DNA of 64,000 nucleotides from Puccinia triticina (taxonomy: Eukaryota > Basidiomycota > Pucciniomycetes > Pucciniales > Pucciniaceae): contig NC_070561.1 of assembly GCF_026914185.1 (NCBI RefSeq), positions 4,712,001 to 4,776,000 on the forward strand, given 5' to 3'. The notes below the pieces were generated by a model. That model saw nothing but the letters and a program-made list of their open reading frames with translations, did not search any database and was not told the DNA's origin. The position numbers and the translations under genes were made by a program. Every line of letters begins with the position of its first letter. Within the stretch, counting starts at the first letter, position 1. Of this stretch, positions 43,340 to 55,300 are shown one piece after another.

Positions 43340-45100
43340 GCCGCATGTCAACTGCCAGCGGTTTCTTGAGTTTTTTTCATAGTGCAATGTGAAACTGACC
43401 TTTGCAAGGGTTTGGCAACACGAGTCCAAAGTATAAATATCATCAGCGGGCTCCTCTTCTATGTCTTTGAGGTCAGCCAGAGTCAGCTCATCGGCATTGC
43501 CAAGTTCATCATTGGTAGTCTAATGAAGATTGTTGATGTCCTCTTCATCATTGGAGTCCCTAATGTGATTGACATTAGTTTGGAAACTAAAAATGTAGAC
43601 ACACAACAAAAGTTTGTCATCAGCAATGATATTCAAGCATTTTATAGTGTCCAGAAAAAATAACTTGCAATCAGATCATGCACCTCTTCTTCTCCATCAG
43701 CAAAATCCATCTTGGAAACTCTGGGGGTGTTCGAATGGGTGTTTTTTTTTGCGCTAAAATGGTCAAAGTTATGCCTGGACAATGAGATTGAGGATATGTG
43801 CAAAGCACCTTATCCAGTGCCTGGCATCTTGGAATCACTTCCATTTGAGTTTTTCCAACTCATCAATCATCACTCCATTGTTTGCTGCGTTATCGGAAAC
43901 AATCCCACAGATCTAGCAAGTCGGATAGTTTCAGAAAGGCAAGCAGGAAATCAAATAAAAAAACTAATGTGTACATACACAATTTTCCAATCCAAACTTC
44001 TCAACTATGTATTGTACCACGCGAGCTAAGTAGGCACCAGTATGCCTCTTGTTGAGCTGGACAAAATTCAGCGGCATTGCATTCAATTTGATTTTACCGG
44101 TCGCATTGTCCAAAAGTCGGTATATAACTGCACCAATGATGTTGTATCCATTTGGTGTCTGCCATGCATCAACACCCAAGTACAGTGCCTCACTGTGGAC
44201 CTGCGTTCAAGTTGGCAGTTTGGTGGCAGTCAATAGGTAATTGATATATAGAAAAGAAAAATTACTCTTGCTTACCTTCAAATCCTAAAGGAGTTTCTCC
44301 TGAACACCCAAGTAGAGCTTATGAATTGCAATTGATACCGCCTTCCGAGTTGAAAGATGATTTAAGACCGTTGGGTGGAGAACTCTCTTGAGATTGATTT
44401 CTTCCAAGGCTGAAAAGGGTTTTGCTCCCTCAGCACACCATAGAGCACATCATTGCAGAGAGAGAAGAACCAATGAGAAAACAATCAATGAAATTGAACA
44501 TGAAGCAAATCTCACCTCCTGCGGGTCTATGTCACCCGTGCCGGTTACACCACACAATGCAAGTGACTTATTTAAAGGTGGTGTTTGTTGCTTCCTCAGG
44601 CATCAACCTGCATGCGTCAGAAGATTACTGCAGGAAGAGTCGCATGCCGGGTGATTGATTTTTTTAGTACAGCTAGGAAGAATAATAATCATTCAGTCCC
44701 TGTTAATATTCTTCTAAAAAGTTAAGTGAGTAAATCCTATTCTTACATTGCCATGCAATCATGCAGCGATTGAATTTATCCATCTGATCTGACAACATGG
44801 GCGTCTTGTATGAAGTGTATGCCAAACTTACTTCATTCTGGGAAAGTTTGGTTGCATGTTCTATATTCACGAGTAGAATTCTGGTGAGCTAAGTATAAAT
44901 ATAGAGATGAAAAGACAGAGGCATTTACCTAGACGCTGATCATTGGTTGTTTCAGGTTCCATAGATACATTTGGGCTGGTTGAGCCGACATTGTGCTCAT
45001 GATCTTCTTTGCAAAATTCATCTTCATTGTTTGAATGGACATTGGGTCTGTCGGTTTTGTCTTCTGACCTTTGTCGGGTTTGCTTACGTGCTTGGGCCAT
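43340..45100 (-). pseudogene. hAT transposase 2, decayed, 3' part lost
   Basis: From ATG 45100: basic start MAQARKQTRQRSEDKTDRPN, then a BED-finger remnant with CDSSCSNLL and GTGDIDPQE (near 44600), then GVDAWQTPNGYNIIGAVIYR, and ICGIVSDNAANNGVM, which keeps the Asp lost in hAT 1. Next is WIRCFAHILNLIVQA, followed by several stops, and an acidic linker ADELTLADLKDIEEEPADD. The dimerisation region is missing; the palindromic arrays begin there. Introns fall in the same places as in hAT 1, so the two are relatives. Confidence 0.7.
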
Positions 45101-45261
45101 TTTTAGGAGTTGAGGAGTATGGTTGAGCAAGGGGGATATTAGCGGCGGCGGAGGGGAAGGCCGGTCAGAGGTCCTGCGGGGCGCAGCTGAGGCGCACACC
45201 CGGTTGGACATCCTGCGGTGCACAGCTCAGACCCACAGATGTTCAGCTGTGGGCAGGGGCA

Positions 45262-45432
45262 GCGGGTGTGGCATGAAATACCCGGGTACCCGCCAGCTTT
45301 TTTGCAGAATATCAGACATCCGCATTCAAACACGCACACGCTGGCAGGTACCCGCCAAGGGTAGGCGGGTACCTGCCAGCGGATAGCAGGTACCCGCAAC
45401 GGGTTCGTTGGGGACATCTCTAGACTCTGGTA
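45262..45432. repeat. GGCGGGTACC terminal-type repeat at the 5' side of hAT 2
   Basis: Words GGCAGGTACCCGCC, GGCGGGTACCTGCCAGCGGATA and CCCGCAACGGGTT run up to GACATCTCTAGA at 45432. Read from the minus strand it starts TCTAGAGATGTCCCC and leads into hAT 2, so this is probably that element's 5' end. No matching TSD found. Confidence 0.5.
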
Positions 45433-48400
45433 ATCATTTTTACAGCTACAAGACAATTTGGGTGGCTCAAAATCTTCCCAAAAAAAAGAACCCAAATTTC
45501 TGTATATCTTATCAGTTTTGGCTTGTTTTGTATCAGATACTTTCTGCTCTTGCTTGAAGTGAGAGATAACTCATAAGCCTCTCCTAAAGACAGCGCTCCA
45601 TGTGGGTCCCCCGGACTTCTGTTTGAGTGGCTTTTTGAAGCTAGCTAGGTCATCAAACTTGCAACTCAAGGACTTCCCGTGGGTTAAAATGCTTGATATG
45701 GTGGGAAAGGCCAAACCTTACTGGCTGGTGAAAATTGATTCAGATTGAGTTTTCACCAGCAAACAAGGTTTAGCGGATCCCAAGCCATTTAGGCAACAGG
45801 AAGTCCTTCACTCCTCAGTATGAAGTGAAATTTCCCTGATCCCTCTGCCCTTTCCTCTCAAGCCAAAATCACAAGCTTTCAATTTGGAATCTTACAAAAT
45901 TTCTAGCCAACACAAATTCAATGTAGGAGGCGCCCAAGCTTTACATTTTTTGGAGGTTTTGTGGTATAGGTGTTTATTCCTTCATACCAGTGCAGCCTCC
46001 TAGGGTAGCCCAAAACTTCCACCACAGTAGTTTTCTCCAAGCTACCCAATGTGTGGGCTTAATATGTTATGGACTGGTGTTATACCTGTACAGGCGAGAG
46101 AAGATTCCTACTAAAATTGTGTAGTTCATAGTTGGGTGGTACCTTTTCTGCCTCTCCAGGGGTTTTGACAAAATGCATGAGGGGACCTCTTAAGCTGGTG
46201 AAAGGATTTTATGGAGAGTAATTAAACAACATATGCATGATGTGTGTACTTGTGGAAGGCGCATTCAATTTCAAAGGCCTTGTCAAAATTAGTGAAATTT
46301 TTATTTCTCTGGATTTCTCACTCTCTCACTGTTGAGTTGCATTATTTTTTTGATCACACTTACCAGAAAATCAAGACTTGAGAAAGCCACAGTGAAGACA
46401 AACAAACCAGTAGGCCAGGTGGAAAAACACCTGCAAACTGAGAGAAAGATGTTGAGCAAGTGGATTGATATAGAGAAACAAATAAGTTGAATGAATTACA
46501 ACAGAGTGGAAACAAAGTTGAACTAAATAAATCCACATTTGGTTTCACAAGTATCATCAACTAACTCCAAACCTAAGTCATTATCATCAGCTTCTTCCGG
46601 CTGTTGATTTGTTGGATGCATGGCAAACAGGATTTCTGATGGGTAAGGTCAAGGAACAGGTTGCTTCATGTGAGCCTGTGTCTCTTATGTGACAGCAGGA
46701 CACAAGAAAAATGGGTGGGCACTGCTTGGATTTCTTGGGATAAAGAAATAACTAACAGTTAGAGAGAAAGAGAGAGAAAGAAAGAGATGATCTGAGAGAT
46801 GATAATCAAGGTTCTTTTGACCTGTAGGTGAGAACTAACATCCACTAGCAATGCTACTCCTTAAGGGAGTGCTGCCAAGCTGTGCCAGAGATTGCAACAG
46901 CTTCTTCTCACAATGGAAACATGGAAGGTACCTGAATTAGACAAGTCTAATCAGCCACAATTTTTTAGACTTCTCTGTGGATAGTCAAGGTTCTTTAAAG
47001 GGAAACCTATGTGGTTTGTTACTGACAAAAAACACAGAAAAAGAAGGATATGCAGAGGTTTGATCCTTAAGAGTAGATGTCTAGAGGTATATGTACCTGT
47101 GATCAAAGAGGAGAGAAGCAAACAAGAGAGGAGAGAAAGCAGTCAAAGAGACAGAGAGGAACTCCTCTGAGATAAGCAAGTGTCAATGAAAAGGGTACTA
47201 ACTGTCAATATTCCTGTGGGTAATACTGGGAGTGTAGTGGCTTTGTTCTGGTGATCCTGGGTTGTCTGGAGGTGTGGTTCTGGTCTGCTGAAGTCTGTGG
47301 ATCCTCCAGCTGCATGGGGGATCCTGAATTCAAAAAAATTTAAATTTGGATGACATAATCACACATGTACATGTGGTTTGGAGCGCTCAGGCGCAACTAC
47401 AAGGCGCCACTGCGCATGCGTGTCACAAACCACAAACTCTATGAAGGAGTAGAGATATTGGAAAGTGATCAGTGAAAACTAGGGTCAAAATTTCATGAGA
47501 AATCAGAATATGAAGTCAAAACAACCTTATGTCTTAAGGTTAAAAAGATATGAACACATTTAGGTATAAAATGGAGATAAAAGGCAGTTTTAGGTCAACT
47601 GTGTTGACTCTGAGGCTGACAGAGGGTAACATGAACCAGAAAGAGGTGTTTGAGCCTCAGGTGGTCCAGCCAGGCCAGGCCATCCAGCCACTATCACCAC
47701 GGATGTTTGCTCAGCACTTGCGTGCAAGTGCCTTCGCCCCTCTCTTTAGGAACCCTTTAAGATCTCTTCCAGAACTTGACACCAATTTATGTGTAATTTT
47801 GGATTTAATTTATGCTCAAGTGTGTCTGAGTTGATGCTGAATCTTGTATGAATTCATGTTGGACATGGTTTTATATCAACCTGATATCCACCCCAACTGG
47901 ACTATTTGAGTAATTGTATCTTTTCCAGAACCTGTGTTCAACTGCATTGCAAAGCAATCTCCATTTCTTGGCAGAAACCAGATTTTTCTTGATGTAATAA
48001 TATATTTTCATTGATCATGTGCTTATTATGCCGTCCACACCGCTCAAAATGTGTTTTCACATATGAAAAACAAAACTTTTGGCTTGGTAGATATACCTTT
48101 GTGATGAAAGTGCATAAATTCAATGAATCTTCTTTATGTTTTTATCACTTGAGATATTTGTAGACTTGTGGAAAAAAATCAACATAGTGGATAATTATAT
48201 CTTTTGTATTGATTGATGCTATAAGCATCACATACTTTGAGAGAAAAGGTGATTTCCTTCTGAACTGAGCTAGCTTCACTCACTGGCTATCCCCTTGATT
48301 TTTTATTTTTGCATCAAATGATGAAAAATTGCTAACTGATCAATCACCATAACCACCTTGCGATCTTGCTGGTGGCAGATAGGCATCTGGGCTGCAAGCA

Positions 48401-48720
48401 TTCTCACATAATTTTTTTAGCAAATTTTATGATTTTTTTCACCAGGGAGTTGGAAGTCTGGGCTAAGTTCAGTGGAGCCCCAGATTATCCAGGGTTTCTT
48501 AATCATTTCAGAAAATCCCAACAAAAGAATGTGTGTACATATAGGTGAAAATATATATAACTCTTTTAAATATTTCATCTAATATTCCGGTGTTGCGTGG
48601 GCACTCAGCTCAGCATTGCTTGGCTGTGTGGTAATATAGGTGTCACACAAACGTACGGGCATACAGTTGTGTGACAAATCCTTCCAGCTAGCCCCTCAGA
48701 AAATGCACACTGAATTCAAA
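45433..48720. other. Long non-coding region without supported genes
   Basis: AT-rich and full of stops in all frames. Small features only: a GA-rich microsatellite-like stretch (46763-46795), purine-rich tracts at 47100-47170, and a short frame at 47550-47834 with no motif. The word AGCACTTGCGTGCAAGTGC (47714) is a small palindrome. I see no gene, LTR pair or RNA gene. Confidence 0.4.
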
Positions 48721-48724
48721 CCAG

Positions 48725-49085
48725 ATTAAAATCATGATTTAAGAAAAACTGGCATATTTTTGGCAAGGATAAGATACCTTCTCCATATTATACCTTGGCC
48801 CAAGGGGACCAAGTTCAAGCAGCATTGATAATTACTCTGTCACCTCACACACCTCCTTTTGGATTCTGTGTGCGCTGAAAATTATAAAAAGAATTTTTCA
48901 GAGCAACCTGTCGGGTATGGGTTTGCACAGAGGTTGAAAATCATCATGGTCAAAAAATTCTTATCTTTGGTCAAAATTATAGATTGAGTACAACTGATAA
49001 CAAAGTTGGGCTGGGTTTCAACATATTTATGGTGTACATTATACAATTACATTACACAAAACATCTGGCATGATTCCAGGTAACA
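48725..49085. repeat. Dispersed repeat, copy B (see 18480-18745)
   Basis: Same ordered blocks as copy A (TTTAAGAAAAACTGGCA, GGGTATGGGTT, TACATTACACAAAACATC, GATTCCAGG), with an extra about 100-bp stretch in the middle. Confidence 0.45.
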
Positions 49086-49171
49086 TAAGTATAGATTGTG
49101 CATTACATGACCTGGTCTTTGAACCAAGATCAGACCAACTTCAAACTGACTTCGAACCAGTAACTAACAAG

Positions 49172-49353
49172 GATTGGACCAAACCTTGGCATGAATTGTG
49201 CAAAGGCACTCGTAAACAGGTGCTGAGCAAACGTCTGTGGTGTATACAGGAGAAATATCTGTGATTGGACCAAACCTCGGCATGAATTGTGCGAAGGCAC
49301 TTGTAAACAGGTGCTGAGCAAACGTCTGTGGTGTATACAGGAGAAATATCTGT
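49172..49353. repeat. 91-bp tandem duplication
   Basis: Two adjacent units (49172-49262 and 49263-49353), each GATTGGACCAAACC... to ...GGAGAAATATCTGT, with only a few differences. A recent local duplication. Confidence 0.85.
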
Positions 49354-49734
49354 TGTTTGCTGTTGTGAACGCAACCAATGAAACACACCTTCCAACATTT
49401 TATACGCTTTGCAGGTCAATATTTTTAGTTACTTTATCACACTTTGGGGAAAAAAAGGAAGTGTGCCCTGTGACACTGTCCATATATGTAGCATAAAAGT
49501 AGCCCATTACTGTCAGGTTTCAAGGAAACCTTCACTGAGTGTTGTTGGATCAAGCCCAGGGAGGGGCTCAAAGCCTACTTTCTGGCTCCAAAAATAGTAT
49601 TGCTAGCATTTTGGTGGGCAGTACTGTACAGACGCCAAGATAAAGAATTGCTGTGTCAGACCTGCTCCCTGAGGAAGTCAAGACTCAAATATGGCATGTG
49701 CGGTGGTTGTATATAATCACTGCCAGCATGTTTG

Positions 49735-49915
49735 GCTGGGATGAAGTCATCCCAGTTTAACTGGGATGCTCTAAACCAATTTAAAATGGGTTGATCTCAT
49801 CCAATGAATCATAAAACCAAGGGGGGTACCTTGGACTTATATTTCATCAGTTGAGATTAACCAAGTTTAAATTGGTTGAGTTCACCCCAGTTGAACTGGG
49901 ATAGCCTAAACCCAG
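49735..49915. repeat. Inverted-repeat segment, MITE-like
   Basis: CCCAGTTTAACTGGG (49751) and CCCAGTTGAACTGGG (about 49886) form the outer parts of a larger inverted repeat. Inside are AAACCAATTTAAAATGGGTTGA and its approximate complement TTAACCAAGTTTAAATTGG. The centre holds CCAAGGGGGGTACCTTGG. Non-coding. Confidence 0.6.
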
Positions 49916-50554
49916 ACGACTATTCTGGCAGTGCATTCCTCATGGTTATTTTCTTTTTTGGTTGTGTGGGGTTTTCTTTTCATGTTCCCTGTTGTTTTGT
50001 TTCTACAAGCCCACATCTGATGGTGTTTAGTCAGAGGCTTGGTTTTTTTTCTGTTTTTGGTTTTGTTGCTAATGTTTTGTTTCTCATGGTTGTAGCGTGC
50101 GAGGCATGATCAATGTCACAAGATGTCCCAAACCCCACAGTCTGAGTTGAGCCCAAATTCAGACGTTCTGAACCTATAATTCACTCAACAATAAGATTTA
50201 AATTTTCTCTATCTGGGCATTTCTTGGCCCGTATCCTAAGTTCTTCTGAGTTCTCACCCAGCACAACAATTACTTCCAACTTGTAGATTTGATCACCTCC
50301 CTCTGGCAGCATCTGTGGACCCTTTTCAACATTTTTCCCATCAACACACCAATGTTTTATCCACACTGTTGTAAAATATCTTTCTCCCCTGTCAATCATA
50401 CACAATCATTGCACTTATCCAACCAACTGGAGGGCCATTCCTCAATCTGCTCAACCTATCCCTCCACAAACTGCCTACCATCTGACACAGTAGACTAGGA
50501 GGCCCTCAGCCTTGACACTGGACAGAGAGAGAGAGAGAGGGGTGAGAAAGTTAG

Positions 50555-50870
50555 ATGGGTTTTAAAACTCAAGCATGGCCCTTGAAGCCAACGTGACAAA
50601 TAGTCAGCACTTCATGTTTTGGTTCCCCTCAAAACATGTGCAAAACTAATTTAGCAGGGTTTTTGTCCGTGCAAACCTGCTTTTGCAGGTTTTTGGTCCC
50701 TACAAAACCTGTGTGAAACTGATAGGCAGCCCCATGGGAGGTTGAGCAACATAGATGGGGTTGTAAAACTCCACCATGGCCCACAACGCCAACTTGATTA
50801 ATAGCCAGCACTTTTGGCATGTTTGGGGTCCCCAGGAAACGGCGGTCAAGCTGAATTTGCAGACTTGGGT
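50555..50870. repeat. Diverged duplication of about 100-bp units 204 bp apart
   Basis: 50555-50655 and 50759-50862 share TAAAACTC..CATGGCCC, GCCAAC, TAGYCAGCACTT and a CCCCTCAAAACATG / CCCCAGGAAAC tail. It lies just downstream of the split GC-rich gene. Confidence 0.4.
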
Positions 50871-51180
50871 TCCCAGGAAACTTGTGCAAAAATGATAGGC
50901 ACGGTGTGGGCTGAAAAGCTGCTGCTCAGGCAGGCTTGGCCCCACCCAGTCCTGCGGGATTTGGTCACGCTGGAAACATATGCTCCCAAATCGTTGGTAG
51001 CAGCGGCTATCATGGCTGGATATCCTCAATCCATAATCGCAGATTCTGCACACAGATATATGCATACTTCTTTGCAAAAAAACACACACACAAATGTCCA
51101 AGGTTTCTGGGAATACAATGCGGGTGAGCGCCCATGATGAAGTGATTGTCAGTGTGCAGCAGAAGTGATTGGACCCACAT

Positions 51181-51604
51181 TCACGAGCGCTTCTGGGAGA
51201 GGCTATTGCAGACGGGAAAATGTGCGATAGTGGGCGGTCCGTTGATCCAGAAGAACGGCCACAGCGGGGGCACACAGAGTTCCTAGCCGGATCGGGCGGC
51301 GGGATCCAGCGAGTGTTAACAGTAGCGGGGTGGGCAAGAAGGAAGAGTTGGACGTACGTTGGGCGTGCAGGGCGGGTCGCAGCGCTCGTCCCCGGCCGTC
51401 CAGCCCAGCCAGCCCAGCAAGGCCCGGGTCTGGCCGCGCCATTCGGTGGCCCTCGCGGCGGCTTCGGGCTCCATTGCGGGCTGGCCTGGACGAAGATCTC
51501 GAGCACCGTCCCACACAGCCGGTCCAGCGTGCCCTTGACCGCCGCCACGAGCACCCGAAGCGCCTCCGTCCGCGGCGTAAAGCCGGTCGCACAGTCCCGT
51601 ATCG
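51181..51604 (-). pseudogene. C-terminal part of the GC-rich fungal gene, cut off by Copia 3
   Basis: Continues the gene that starts at 58530. On leaving the Copia element the frame reads TIRDCATGFTPRTEALRVLV. Farther on, in a second frame, are RALLGWLGWTAGDERCDPPC and TPN, then a clean 75-nt intron (51357-51283, GTACGT...GGCTAG) that joins to ELCVPPLWPFFWINGPP and a TGA at 51183-51181. The joined CDPPCTPNELCVPPLWPFF pattern fits a conserved Cys-containing C-terminus that I remember from uncharacterised fungal proteins. The frame change near 51500 is either another intron or an indel. GC content is far above the surroundings. Confidence 0.6.
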
Positions 51605-51609
51605 TCAGA

Positions 51610-51855
51610 TGTGAAACTCCATAAAATATTATGTGTCCTATGGGAGTTGAACCCATGTCTCTTATATCCATGTCAAGTGTACTAACCACTGTACTAAGGA
51701 CGCTTGGATATGAATGGCTGCAGGTGGGTGAAAGAACATCCACTGGTGTCACATGAAGATCCCTAATTGAGGGTAAGACCTGTAAATGACAGGTCATGAA
51801 TGAGTGACACCAGCAGGTATGATAAAGCTAAGAGTAGCAGAACCACAACCTGACA
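51610..51855 (-). repeat. 3' LTR of Copia 3 (246 bp)
   Basis: In element orientation TGTCAGGTTG...GAGTTTCACA. Contains the tRNA-like sequence at 51633-51703 and repeated CATGAATG / GACCTGTA words. Confidence 0.95.
51633..51703 (-). ncRNA. tRNA-like cloverleaf inside the Copia 3 LTR (3' copy)
   Basis: In element direction a 71-nt sequence folds like a tRNA. Acceptor arms GCGTCCT and AGGACAC pair at 6 of 7 positions. The D-arm/A box is TAGTACAGTGGTTAGTAC. The anticodon arm is CTTGA-CATGGAT-ATAAG (weak: one G-T, one A-A, and no U at position 33), the variable loop AGAC, and the T-arm ATGGG-TTCAACT-CCCAT perfect, with B box GGTTCAACTCC. Spacing matches tRNA-Asp, whose D-arm it resembles closely. 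The anticodon position reads TGG. The weak anticodon arm argues against a working tRNA; a Pol III promoter or tRNA mimic is more likely. Confidence 0.55.
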
Positions 51856-51917
51856 GCCCCCCGTGCTATGAAAGGGGTTTATCATACCAAGACTCCATAA
51901 TATCCTAGGTATCACGC

Positions 51918-52136
51918 GGTAGCGCTGGGCTCATAACCTGAGAAACCAGTACAGCGGGCCGTGAGCTAAGGAGGCCGTGATGGGAGGCCGACAACGAACG
52001 GATAGAGAGAAGGAAATGAACTAAGCACCTGAGAAACCAGTACAGCGGGCCGTGAGCTAAGGAGGCCTTGATGGGAGGCCGTGATGGGAGGCCGACGACG
52101 AACGGATAGAGAGAAGGAAATGAACTAAGCACCTGT
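51918..52136. repeat. Initiator-tRNA-like sequence and 91-bp tandem repeat near the Copia 3 3' end
   Basis: GGTAGCGCTGGGCTCATAACC (51918-51938) matches the D and anticodon arms of initiator tRNA-Met over a longer stretch than the element's own primer site. It runs straight into TGAGAAACC, which resembles the LTR edge TGTGAAACT. Then a unit of about 91 bp (from CTGAGAAACCAG to ACTAAGCAC) occurs twice, the second with an extra 17-bp GGAGGCCGTGAT-type duplication. Confidence 0.65.
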
Positions 52137-52344
52137 TGGTGCGAGGAGATTGACTCGGAGAAAGATGAGTGGAGAAAAAAAGGAAAAGGAGACTCGGTAC
52201 AACATACTACTGTCTAAATACAAGATTCTAAACCCAATGTAGAGATAGACAAAGTTGTACCGGGTCCGCTCCACCTGACTGATTCGCCGCAGTCATCCGC
52301 CTATCCTCCTCTCTGTCCTGTATCGCAACAGCCCCTCCTGCTCC

Positions 52345-55300
52345 CTAGGCTGTGGGAGCATCCCGCAATTCAATGTTCTTCAAGCTTACTTGAGAGATTG
52401 CTGCTCTAGTTTTCTTAGGATTCAGCGGCTTAGTGAGGAAGTCAGCTGGGTTACCATTTGTTGAAATGTATTTCAAGTCGAAGTTCTTTGCCGTGTAGAT
52501 GTGGAATCGGAGCCAATGATGACGGACGTTCACATGTCTCGTCCGATGTTGATAGATTGAGTCTTTGAGCAAGGCCAAAGCGCCTTGATTGTCGCAGTAA
52601 AGTGTTGTCGGGACGGACTTAATGCCAAGTAAGGGGTAGATCTGGTCAAGAAGCTGTTGAGCCCAACAAAGATCTTGGCCTGTTGAGGCGCATGAGCGGT
52701 ATTCCGCTTCGGCTGTAGACAGTGATGGCGCGTCATCGTCCTGCTTTTGACAGCGCCAGCCGACAATACCATTGTGTTCTAGTATGCTGCCGGCAAACAA
52801 TGCGGCATTTAAACCCGAAGCGTAACTCGCATCCGCGTAGCCTACAAGTTGATTTGAAGTCTTCCCGACCCTCCCCAGGGTTAAACCAAAATCTTTAGAG
52901 CGCTGAATATACCTCATAGTGCAGAGGAGTTGTTCTTGATGTATTTTATCCGGCGCGTTCAAGAATTGAGAAAGATAACTGACAGCAAAAGCTAGGTCGG
53001 GCCGGGTGCACTGTACTAGATACTGAAGTAGGCCCACCCCGCGACGATAGTTGAAACCTGGATCCACCGGTTCGTTTTTTTACCGGACAGGTGAGAGCGT
53101 TGCCGGGAAGAGGAGTGGAGGCCGGCTTGCAGTTGGAGAGCCCAAACTCCTCAAGGATTTCACGGCAGTAACGGTCTTGGCTGAGAGTGACCGTTCTGTT
53201 GGCTCTATCGCGGGTGACTCGCATGCCGAGAACCCACTTGCACTTGCCCATGTCTTCCATTTCGAACCGGGCTTTGATTTTTTTTCTTGAGGAAAGTCAC
53301 ATCCGGACCCATTATCACCAAGTCGTCCACATGAACAAACACGAAGCACGGTTCGGACGGGTCTTGATGACAGAACAGGCAAGGGTCCACGACGGCCGGG
53401 AGGAGGATTCGAAAAAATCCGATAGGGCCTTGTACCAGCAGCGCGGACTCTGCTTTAAGCCATACAGAGACTTCTGCAGTTTCAAACCGTGGCCGGCAGG
53501 AAGTTCGATGCCGAGTCCTTCGGGAACTTTGATGAAGATCTCCTCTTCCGGCACGCCGTTGAGAAACGCGCACTTCACATCCATCTGATGTATTTCGAAG
53601 TCCAAGTCGGCTGAGATGCCTATCATGATCCTAAGGGTTGAAGTCCGGCCCGTCGGCGCAAAGGTCCGGTTGTAGTTTACCCCTTCAACCTGCCGGAAAC
53701 CACGAACACACAATCTCGCTTTATATTTGAGCAGGTCCCCATTCGCGTCGAATTTGCGCTTAAACACCCACGTGGTGTCCAGCTCTCGGCACCCAGGATT
53801 CTTCGGGGCCACTACCCACACCTCGTGGCGCTGAATATTGTTTAGCTCGACCTCGACAGCCATCAGCCACTCATTCTCGTCGATCCGACCCAGGATTTCA
53901 CCGTATGTCTTGGGGTCCTTGTGTGAAGTCGGTGGCCCAACTATGACTAGTGCACGGTGACGTCTTGAGCCAGATAGGATATTGCTTTGATCTATATCCG
54001 ACGAGATGTTCTGAGGGGCGACGTCATAATGTGGGACATAAGCATATCCTTTCTTCTGGGGAACCGATGGCGTAGGTGGAGTGTCGGAGTTCTGAGGCGC
54101 GGAGAGTGGATCCGGGAGGTCTGTCGGCTCCGGGACCGGATCATCCCGAGCCTCTGGTGGTCCAGGAATTTCCCCGAGGACTTCTGGATTACCGAGGTTG
54201 CGCTCCGGGGCGACATCGGCTCCATCAGGTATAGGAAGTCGTACCTGAGGCGGTTCTGCATTGACCTGACTGATCTCGTCGAAGTCAAACAACACAGGAA
54301 GGGGAGCGGGAGAGTCCGAGTGCGAGAGGAATGGGAAGGTCTTGGGAAAGAGCTTTACGTGATGAGAAACCACGACCTTGTTCATCTTGGGGACCCACAC
54401 CTTGAATGAATGGTGATGACCATCATACCCAATGAACACCGCCTCGGCACCGGAAGCGGAGAATTTGGAGTCTCTCCACTTCTTCTCCTCGTAGAGCACT
54501 GCCCGGCAACCGAATGGAACGAGATTGGAGAGATCTGGCTTCTTCCCATGCCATTTTTCATAAGGGGAAGCGAAACCTAAAGAGCTGTCGGGGGATCGAT
54601 TCTCAAGATAAACCGACAGCACCACCGCTTCTCCCCACCAACTGAGCGAAAGTCCGCACGTCATGAGCATCGCCCGAGTTTTCTCTATGGTGGTTCGATT
54701 GCCACGTTCCGCGAGAGGATTTTTTTGTGGGGTGTATGGAGCCGAGGTGAGATGTTGAATTCCACGATCCTCAAACAGAGTTTTGAATTGATGATTACAG
54801 AACTCCCCACCATTGTCGGAAACGACTAATTTTAATTTATGGCCGGAAAATGTCTCAGCCTGGTTAAGGAAGACACAGAAGAGATTGAAAGTGTCTGACT
54901 TACATCTCATGGGGTAGATAAAGCGGTACTTGGTGAAGCCATCGATTATCTTCAGGAAATATTTGTTTCCCCCCCAAGATGTAGGTGTCATGGGACCGCA
55001 GAGGTCCATATGGATGCAATCGAGTGGAGAGTTGAAAGTAGGAAAGCGTCTACCAAAGGGTTGACGATGCATCTTTGCGAGGTCACACACGTCACACTCC
55101 AGGGATTCCAAGTCGAGGGCAGGGTAGGACTTCTTGAGATAGGCCAGGCTTGGATGACCAAGGGCTCGATGAAGGTTGATTGGAGAGAGAGAATTGGCGG
55201 AGAGTTCCTTCAGTGGGTTCATGTTGATGATGAGCACGTTCTCATTGGTTGACCCCATGAAGATCAGGTCGGGTCCCTTTCGGCATTCAAAACGACGACC

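Noticed and set aside
46763..46795. GA-rich microsatellite
   Set aside because: Short and imperfect; ordinary simple sequence with no sign of function.
50700..51797. Long 365-codon open frame on the minus strand
   Set aside because: It runs through an LTR, part of the split gene in changing frames and a non-coding repeat; only its middle overlaps a real exon.
53900..54420. 140-codon plus-strand open frame over Copia 3
   Set aside because: It is the complement of the integrase/RT linker of the Copia polyprotein, whose own frame carries clear domains.
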